Below, in pieces: positions 12,916-13,295 of a DNA stretch of 13,295 nt. The DNA comes from Rickettsiella sp. GTDB lineage: Bacteria; Pseudomonadota; Gammaproteobacteria; Diplorickettsiales; Diplorickettsiaceae. Location: contig JAVHYG010000033.1 in the NCBI GenBank assembly GCA_031119195.1, forward strand, positions 1 through 13,295, written 5' to 3'. Position 1 is the stretch's first letter. Each line of letters opens with the position of its first letter. The notes below the pieces were generated by a model. That model was not told the origin of the DNA. It did not search any database and saw only the letters and a list, made by a program, of their open reading frames with translations. The position numbers were made by a program, and so were the translations under genes.

Positions 12916-13295
12916 TGAGGGCAGACGTCGGAACTTTGTGTAAACAGTTAGGATATCATTTTAAGAATCCTGAATTATTGGAAGATGCACTAAGTCATCG
13001 CAGCTTTCGTGGGAATAAAAATAATGAGCGACTTGAGTATTTAGGAGATGCTGCGCTTAATTTTGTGATTGCGGCTGCTTTGTTTCGTCAAAATATGTTG
13101 GCGCGCGAAGGTGAGTTGAGCCGTTTACGTGCTAATCTGGTTCGAGGTGAGACCTTAACGAATTTGGCGAAAGAATTTGAATTGGGAAAGTATTTGCGTT
13201 TGGGTGCAGGGGAACTAAAAACCGGTGGTGCACAACGTAAGTCTATTTTAGCCGATGGCTTGGAAGCTGTTGTTGGAGCTATTTATCTGGATGGT
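12915..13295 (+). CDS. rnc: Ribonuclease III, N-terminal part (gene runs off the window)
   Basis: RNase III cuts double-stranded RNA in rRNA precursors and regulatory RNAs. 127 codons are visible and belong to the catalytic domain: LGYHFKNPELLEDALSHRS, the signature NERLEYLGDAAL and the second metal-site block RKSILADGLEAVVGAIYLDG. With GTG 12915 as start, the acidic residues fall at E38, E41, D45, E65, D114 and E117, the same numbers as in the E. coli enzyme. That supports this start over GTG 12909; GAGG at 12906-12909 is its ribosome site. The dsRNA-binding domain is beyond the end. The 165-bp gap after lepB holds a possible -10 (TAAAAT 12859-12864). Confidence 0.95.
   Translation, partial: MRADVGTLCKQLGYHFKNPELLEDALSHRSFRGNKNNERLEYLGDAALNFVIAAALFRQNMLAREGELSRLRANLVRGETLTNLAKEFELGKYLRLGAGELKTGGAQRKSILADGLEAVVGAIYLDG

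Overview
The window is AT-rich gammaproteobacterial chromosome made of conserved housekeeping genes with two short islands of unrecognised, lineage-specific genes. Three gene orders point to Gammaproteobacteria: lptM-lysA-dapF, lepA-lepB-rnc, and the presence of epmB. Low GC, gene remnants, Lys/Glu-rich helical orphan proteins and PmrA-like promoter boxes suggest a host-associated member of the Legionellales (Coxiella/Rickettsiella/Legionella relatives). That placement is an inference from style and motifs, not a database match.

Left part (1-2776): the 3' end of a phoR sensor kinase overlaps by 52 bp the start of epmB, the radical-SAM lysine 2,3-aminomutase acting on EF-P lysine. After epmB lies a decayed C-terminal scrap of an alpha/beta hydrolase with an in-frame TAG. 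A convergent, TTG-started, HAD-like protein follows; it appears to lack the nucleophilic Asp and has a good extended -10 promoter.

Middle (2777-6704): fumC (class II fumarase) sits between two orphan loci. The first is an intact 321-aa Lys-rich helical protein. The second is a coiled-coil gene of about 307 codons, cut by one in-frame TGA into 96-aa and 162-aa parts. The orphans have different bodies but carry the same C-terminal motif, I[N/T]EAEH, exactly eight residues before the C-terminus, and 18 of 20 bases match there. Each is preceded by a tandem TTAA box with 11-bp periodicity resembling the Legionella/Coxiella PmrA site, followed at the same distance by a -10-like hexamer. Together this makes them good candidates for Dot/Icm (type IVB) effectors in one regulon. 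This is the most interesting signal in the window.

Right part (6713-13295): a minus-strand operon lptM-lysA-dapF (LPS-assembly lipoprotein of only 46 aa, diaminopimelate decarboxylase, diaminopimelate epimerase) links outer-membrane biogenesis with lysine/peptidoglycan precursor synthesis. On the plus strand come a serine carboxylesterase, lepA (EF4), lepB (signal peptidase I) and the start of rnc (RNase III), which runs off the end. The 161-bp lepA-lepB gap can fold into one long imperfect hairpin whose 3' arm could also pair with the lepB Shine-Dalgarno sequence, so it is either a leader switch or a palindromic mobile-type element. I saw no tRNA, rRNA, CRISPR array or transposase gene.
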